Assembly (NCBI GenBank): GCA_035299025.1
Contig: DATGXK010000018.1
Span: 124,001 to 188,000 of the forward strand
Direction of reading: 5' to 3'
From: Leadbetterella sp035299025
GTDB lineage: Bacteria; Bacteroidota; Bacteroidia; Cytophagales; Spirosomataceae
DNA: 64,000 bases
In this document: positions 63,396 through 64,000 of the stretch, piece after piece
How positions within the stretch are numbered: the stretch's first letter is position 1
Layout of the letters: every line of letters begins with the position of its first letter
The notes under the pieces: model-generated
The model's database searches: none
The model's input: the letters and a program-made list of their open reading frames with translations, nothing else
Told to the model about the DNA's origin: nothing
Program-made: the position numbers and the translations under genes

Positions 63396-63854
63396 TTATT
63401 TGAGTTCTACGTGACCAAACAGTACTGAAAATTGTTTGCACCAGATCAGTACAAATTTCTGTTTGCTGAGGTCTACTTTAGCAGGTATGTCGTACATTTT
63501 ATTGCCGTTTTCTACTTTGTTGCTGAGTTCAACGAAGTTGGTAACTGCCTTGTCATTAGCTATGTATATTCTCAAGTCGGGTCCAGCGTCAGATTTTAGA
63601 TTTTCAAAAACAAGTGTTCTTTTGCCATCCTTGGCCTCGTAAATTTTAGCATTACCACTGGTGGGGTGAGCCCCGTTTACAAACTTTCCTTCAAGAAGTA
63701 ATTTTTGCCCCGAAAAGTCCATTCCCATGTTTTCGGCATTTGTATTGTTCCCGTTTTCCGATGTACCAGGTGTTGTAGAAACTACAGGTTCAGGTTCTGA
63801 TGTTTTGGTGCAACCTAGAAAGGCCAAACATGTCAAGAGCATTAAAGTTTTCAT
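63396..63854 (-). CDS. DM13-domain lipoprotein
   Basis: A 152-residue lipoprotein with lipobox LAFLGCT, a Pro/Thr/Asn-rich linker (about 20-45) and a DM13 domain (about 50-152). The domain contains DLRIYIANDKAV, YDIPAKVDLSKQKFVLIWC and the C-terminal WCKQFSVLFGHVEL, with the conserved Cys preceding KQFSV. DM13 domains are proposed to act in redox or electron-transfer contexts. ATG at 63854 gives the lipobox signal; a TTG at 63863 is possible but less likely. Confidence 0.9.
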   Translation of the reverse strand: MKTLMLLTCLAFLGCTKTSEPEPVVSTTPGTSENGNNTNAENMGMDFSGQKLLLEGKFVNGAHPTSGNAKIYEAKDGKRTLVFENLKSDAGPDLRIYIANDKAVTNFVELSNKVENGNKMYDIPAKVDLSKQKFVLIWCKQFSVLFGHVELK

Positions 63855-63943
63855 AATTTCCAATCGTTTTTGGTTAGAAAAATTTCATAAACAAAAATAA
63901 AAAGAAACAGAAAACGCTTTTGTCGGCTAAAAGACCAAATCGA

Positions 63944-64000
63944 TTATTTGATGGCCTCGAGGGCCGAAATTTTTACTTTTATTTCTTTGCGAGAATAGGT
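63944..64000 (-). CDS. C-terminal end of a gene running off the right edge
   Basis: The minus strand is open from the window edge to a TAA at 63944-63946. The last 18 residues read TYSRKEIKVKISALEAIK. This is too little to name, but the codon usage and the position on the same strand as the DM13 gene make a real gene end likely. Confidence 0.5.
   Translation of the reverse strand, partial: TYSRKEIKVKISALEAIK

Noticed and set aside
1..64000. rRNA, tRNA, CRISPR arrays, transposases and phage genes
   Set aside because: None was found: no cloverleaf-like or rRNA-like stretch, no regular spaced repeats of 25-40 bp, and no DDE, HUH or integrase signatures in any reading frame inspected.

Overview
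The window comes from a low-GC, strictly Gram-negative member of the Bacteroidota, most likely a Cytophagales-type genome. The evidence is lexical: TonB-dependent receptors with carboxypeptidase-regulatory-like N-termini, LruC/DUF4114 lipoproteins, PD40-type 'SNRPGG' lipoproteins, a MetG with a C-terminal tRNA-binding OB fold, arrays of FtsX-type ABC permeases, TAnnTTTG-type promoters, and almost no Shine-Dalgarno sequences. No rRNA, tRNA, CRISPR array, transposase or prophage was found. Both ends cut a gene.

Layout. 1-8.5 kb: end of a TonB receptor with a TPR-like partner, two tandem beta-barrel paralogues, metG, an unusual 430-bp spacer holding a GC-rich folded element and a long inverted repeat, two tandem ~70-residue orphan proteins, and a Phd/VapC toxin-antitoxin pair coupled to a DUF3472 lipoprotein. 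8.5-18 kb: HIT protein, flippase, NIPSNAP protein, two envelope proteins, GH43 glycosidase, TonB-type outer-membrane protein. 20.8-28.2 kb: two tandem TPR-sensor histidine kinases, one NarL-type regulator, a DoxX-like membrane protein, a solitary LytTR regulator and a secreted repeat protein. 28.3-30.5 kb: Tat-exported Gfo/Idh/MocA oxidoreductase and a secreted esterase. 30.5-51.8 kb: a large export block with five of the six FtsX/MacB permeases (the sixth is at 18.1-20.4 kb), a MacA-like adaptor, two ATPases, TolC, and an NtrC-type regulator with its kinase. 51.9-64 kb: LruC lipoprotein, MFS transporter, murE, uxuA, PD40 lipoprotein, HopJ-like and DUF4177 proteins, a CLC transporter with fluoride-exporter-type motifs, NRDE, DinB, a beta-barrel and a DM13 lipoprotein.

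The most interesting system is the export block. Four transcription units (starting at 20448, 38667, 46619 and 51665, all on the minus strand) share a composite upstream architecture. Each has a sigma-54-like -24/-12 box (TTGGCAY-N5-near TTGAAW) and, 53 or 54 bases further upstream, a pair of 14-bp boxes of the form GTCC-N6-GGAC / GTAC-N6-GGAC separated by 6-7 bp. One of these units encodes the NtrC-type sigma-54 activator and its histidine kinase, together with an ATPase and TolC. The simplest reading is an autoregulated two-component system that switches on a tripartite MacAB-TolC-like export machinery with six alternative permeases. The operator sequence and the fixed spacing are read directly from the DNA; the assignment to this regulator is inference.
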